A DNA stretch of 64,000 bases, from assembly GCA_040285825.1 (NCBI GenBank), contig JAUPSS010000004.1:1654550-1718549 (forward strand), in the 5' to 3' direction. Position 1 is the stretch's first letter, and every line of letters begins with the position of its first letter. The stretch is from Eukaryota sp. TZLM1-RC. Taxonomy: Eukaryota; Metamonada: BaSk clade. Position numbers and translations under genes: made by a program. Below are positions 61,240-64,000 of this stretch, piece by piece. The notes under the pieces were generated by a model. The model did not search any database and was not told the origin of the DNA. It was given only the letters and a program-made list of their open reading frames with translations.

Positions 61240-62211
61240 AAAATCGTGGCCAACAGGATTCTCTCTGTAGCTGTTTTTTTCATGTACTTTCTTTAGCTGA
61301 CACTCATTAGATTATCAATCATTTTTTCTTCTGTTTTGATGTACATTATAAAATACTTTTCTTACTATTCAAGTTTTTTTGATATTCATTATTTTTAATA
61401 TTTGCACAGTTTTTTCAAATAAATTGTCACATACCTTTCTACAAACAATGATTCTCTCGATATTTACAACAAGTACTGATGAATTTCATCGATCACTGTG
61501 TCTTCATTTGTATCAATATATATGAAACTTGAGGAAATAAATCGCAGAAAAAGATCAAACCTATATAGGTCAAAATTACTTGCTGTTTTGTCTTCGCACC
61601 AGTGCATTGACATTTTCATCAAATTTTATACATACTTGTTCAGCCTTTCACCTGTGAAAAAGCACTACAGATCGACAAAGTGAACGGAGTGAAACTGTTC
61701 TTCTTGTTTTCAAATATGCTATTTGGAGATTGTATTGATGGAATTTAAAATTAAATTACATTTGTATCGGTCATGAATTGAAATCTTAATTCAAAGACAT
61801 ATTCCATTTTGACTAAAAATGGTCTTGATCTTCCTTATTTGGAAAACGTTTGCCTAAATTGCACATCATTTGAACTCGAATGATAAATTATACTAAAAAC
61901 ATCTAAGAATAAATGATTCTAATACAGTAAATTGGTCTCAGTGAACATGATTCGGTGCTAAAGAAGGCCTGTTCATTCACCATTAAAGTATTTACTACTC
62001 TTGAGAGAATTAATGCTAAACATAAACATAGTAAATTCAAATAGCTGTTGTTGAGAATAAGCAAACTCAACAATTACCATCAATTAAAGATGATCAAGTT
62101 ATACCAAAGTTTCGATTAGCAAGACTTTATTTAGAACAGAGCTGTGAACTGCTGTGATTCCGTCCGTGGACGATAAAACAAAAACAACTATATGATTATG
62201 ACATTATTGGA
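61240..62211. other. intergenic, nothing recognised
   Basis: About 1 kb of AT-rich sequence between LSm and the convergent RPL21. AATAAATTGTC near 61420 could serve polyadenylation. Confidence 0.3.
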
Positions 62212-62750
62212 TTACCAGACTTCGCTATAGGCAACGGGGCGGACTTCTATGACATCAGTCACGTTGGCATCAACAATTTCTGCTGGTCTGGGGCCTTGAG
62301 GAACACGCTTCAATTGATACTTTTCTAGGATTAATGATTTATATGACAATACGTTTAGTGTCCTTTGATTGTTCAGCCAATCTAAGGTTTTCGACACATC
62401 GTTGACGGAATTCCTGAGCGGACTTCGATGGACGAATATGTTCTACACGAGCATGAATTCTCTTGCGGATGATACGGTGACGGACTCTTTTGTTTACTTC
62501 AATACCAATGGCACGGCGAGAGATGTTCCAGACACGGCCAGTCTTACCATGGTAGTCCTTGTGAGGCATACCCTTTTGGATAGCTCCATTAACCTTAATA
62601 TCAACGAGATCACCAAGGCGATATCGCTGCATATAGTTGGTAAGTGGGATTACACCATTCTTCTTGTAATCACGCTGGAACATGTAGCGAGTACCGCGTC
62701 TGACACCTTGATGTTTCGTCTGAGGTGATCATATGGATGTAGCAAACCAT
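62212..62750 (-). CDS. RPL21: 60S ribosomal protein L21 (eL21)
   Basis: Large-subunit ribosomal protein. Three exons on the minus strand: 62748-62750 (the ATG alone), 62353-62719 and 62212-62324. The two 28-bp introns (62720-62747, GTTTG…CTCAG; 62325-62352, GTATT…CCTAG) are required. The first restores the conserved TKHQGVRRGTRYMFQRDYKK N-terminus and the second links DTKQKYQLKRVPQGPRPAEI to the tail ending AYSEVW. The core has GVIPLTNYMQRYRLGDLVDI, GMPHKDYHGKTGRVWNIS and VNKRVRHRI, matching the family. The spliced product is exactly 160 residues, as in animals and yeast. An intron directly after the start codon is a known habit of ribosomal protein genes. Confidence 0.95.
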
Positions 62751-63193
62751 TGTGGAAAGCTAAAAAAGGAGGAAAAAAGGGAAAATTACTTTCAGATCAA
62801 ATACATTATAGTAAAATGATTGTCATAAAACAACGATTATTCTATGGGATTTTGGTCTTCTCCTTTCAGCATAAGATCAGGTTTGATGTCACAATAATTT
62901 CTCCCATTGAAGACTGCTTAAGTGTTCAAACAGTGGTTTAGTGGTTGATTAGTGAAGACGAATGAGATAATACATTTATGAAGTCGCTGGTCCTGACCGA
63001 TTATGATGAAATGAAACACAATGTCATGTGGTCTCAACAATAAGGATGTGCTAAAAACAGGACACATTTCAAAGAGAACCTTTATACACATCTAAAATAC
63101 AGAGAAGTAAAGATAGTCAAAATTACACTATCTTAAACAGGAGATATTAAGAAAAGCTAATATTGCAGAAACTAAGGAATCAATCAATATTTT
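62751..63193. other. RPL21 upstream region, nothing else recognised
   Basis: Just upstream of RPL21 (62760-62790) is a purine-rich stretch on the + strand, pyrimidine-rich on the coding strand. This may be a promoter feature of a ribosomal protein gene. Confidence 0.3.
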
Positions 63194-63514
63194 CTATGAT
63201 TCAAAGGCATCAACTTCAGCATCAAGTTCACCTTCAAAGGACTCAACTTTAGACAAAACAGATTTCAATATATCAATGTCTGATGCATAAGATTGAATAA
63301 GATTTTCGACTTCAAGCACTGTATTGGATGCTGCAGCTATATCACTTTCATGATGGGAAAGTTGAAGCGAATGAAACAAAGTGGAGAGACAATTAGTCAG
63401 TTGGAGTAATTCCTCCACTGAAACAGGTGATTGAGCTGTTGCAAAGAGAGTAGCGTCAATGCCACTCACTGTAGATAATTCATTCTCATTAAGAAGTCTG
63501 GGTTGCTTATCCAT
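63194..63514 (-). CDS. Small acidic helical protein, unrecognised
   Basis: 106 residues from ATG 63514 (MDKQPRLLNENELSTVSGID). The rest is predicted helical with heptad-like spacing (VSVEELLQLTNCLSTLFHSL, VLEVENLIQSYASDIDILKS) and an acidic end (EGELDAEVDAFES). It looks like a small coiled-coil complex subunit, but I cannot name a family. It is divergent from the CDF transporter with only 47 bp between start codons. Confidence 0.5.
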   Translation of the reverse strand: MDKQPRLLNENELSTVSGIDATLFATAQSPVSVEELLQLTNCLSTLFHSLQLSHHESDIAAASNTVLEVENLIQSYASDIDILKSVLSKVESFEGELDAEVDAFES

Positions 63515-63561
63515 TACTGAAAAGAAGAGAGGTTTGAATGCAACAAAAATCCAAATTTATA

Positions 63562-64000
63562 ATGCCCGACTTAACCCCTACAAGATCTAATTCTCGGGTC
63601 GATATTGGTGTACATGAGTCTAGTGGAGTTGTTGTAGATTTTGCTGAAATCAGCCCGGATGTTGATGAACATCTTACTGTTTCACCATCAAAACTGCTAG
63701 CGGTGCGCAAAGACGATGAGGAACTCTCCAAGATTCGTGATCCATCTATTCGCAAGTTTTACTCTCAACAAAACTGTCAAGTTGATGCCCTATTAGAGGC
63801 TCATCAGGTCACGGTCACTGACCAATCTACGCCTAATGATAACAGTGACACTGGTGGTGTCCGAACCTCCAGAGTTTCTCTTATAGCTAACATATTCCTT
63901 CTTCTTATTAAGTCTTTTGTCTTTTACGTTTCCGGCTCTTTGTCTATTTTCGCCTCAGTTTTGGACTCGTTCCTTGATTTGGTATCTGGCACGATCCTAG
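63562..64000 (+). CDS. Cation diffusion facilitator (CDF/MTP) transporter, 5' part
   Basis: An ATG at 63562 opens a frame that runs off the window end (146 codons, no stop). The N-terminal about 60 residues are cytosolic and acidic. RKFYSQQNCQVDALLEAHQV is comparable to the KYYxxQNxLLExFxEVD segment of plant and protist metal-tolerance proteins. From about residue 107, SLIANIFLLLIKSFVFYVSG and SLSIFASVLDSFLDLVSGTI form the first transmembrane helices with the CDF signature SGSLSI.AS.LDS.LDL.SG. The Asp residues of LDSFLDL belong to the metal site. It likely exports Zn2+ or Mn2+ from the cytosol. The remaining helices lie outside the window. Confidence 0.85.
   Translation, partial: MPDLTPTRSNSRVDIGVHESSGVVVDFAEISPDVDEHLTVSPSKLLAVRKDDEELSKIRDPSIRKFYSQQNCQVDALLEAHQVTVTDQSTPNDNSDTGGVRTSRVSLIANIFLLLIKSFVFYVSGSLSIFASVLDSFLDLVSGTIL

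Overview
The window is nuclear DNA of an AT-rich unicellular eukaryote that I cannot place taxonomically. Host genes use the standard code, and TAA, TAG and TGA all end recognisable proteins. The host set is plainly eukaryotic: proteasome alpha, Sm/LSm proteins, U2AF65, ribosomal L21e, exocyst Sec5, COG3, a TFIIH subunit, an NDR kinase and a SUMO E1 subunit. Spacers are short and introns are extremely short. I reconstructed nine introns of 25-35 bp by requiring the protein to stay in frame across each; seven lie in clearly identified genes.

Layout. 1-12 kb is a graveyard of mobile DNA: restriction-like-endonuclease LINE fragments including a reverse transcriptase relic, a DNA polymerase B exonuclease relic and a Fanzor relic, with one ubiquitin-like gene at 1.5-1.9 kb. 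11.4-13.2 kb is a MULE copy ending just upstream of PSMA4. 13.3-26.9 kb is a gene island (PSMA4, COG3, SmF, Sec5, Grc3/NOL9) interleaved with LINE and Fanzor fragments. 27-30.5 kb holds the longest LINE fragment and a miniature LTR element. 31-38.6 kb is a gene block (LRR/EF-hand protein, TFB5, NDR kinase, an unrecognised 650-residue protein, a small multi-exon gene). 38.6-45 kb is nested mobile DNA: a hAT element, a second polymerase relic, a Fanzor copy split by a hAT deletion derivative, and a near-complete second Fanzor lineage. 45-51.5 kb is again host genes (AOS1, WD40, HSP70, U2AF65). 51.6-60.4 kb is mobile (Fanzor, LINEs, second MULE). 60.6-64 kb has tRNA-Ser, an LSm protein, RPL21, a small coiled-coil gene and the start of a CDF metal transporter.

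Three things stand out. (1) At least six Fanzor (eukaryotic TnpB-like, RuvC nuclease) copies from at least three lineages lie in 64 kb, all degraded but with recognisable RuvC and zinc motifs. (2) Four unrelated housekeeping genes share an upstream module whose TTATAG box sits exactly 15 nt before the ATG. (3) Ultra-short introns co-occur with a complete U2AF65 gene carrying its U2AF35-binding tryptophan motif and its UHM.

Coordinates of decayed elements are approximate. Family calls rest on motif recognition by eye; no database search was run.
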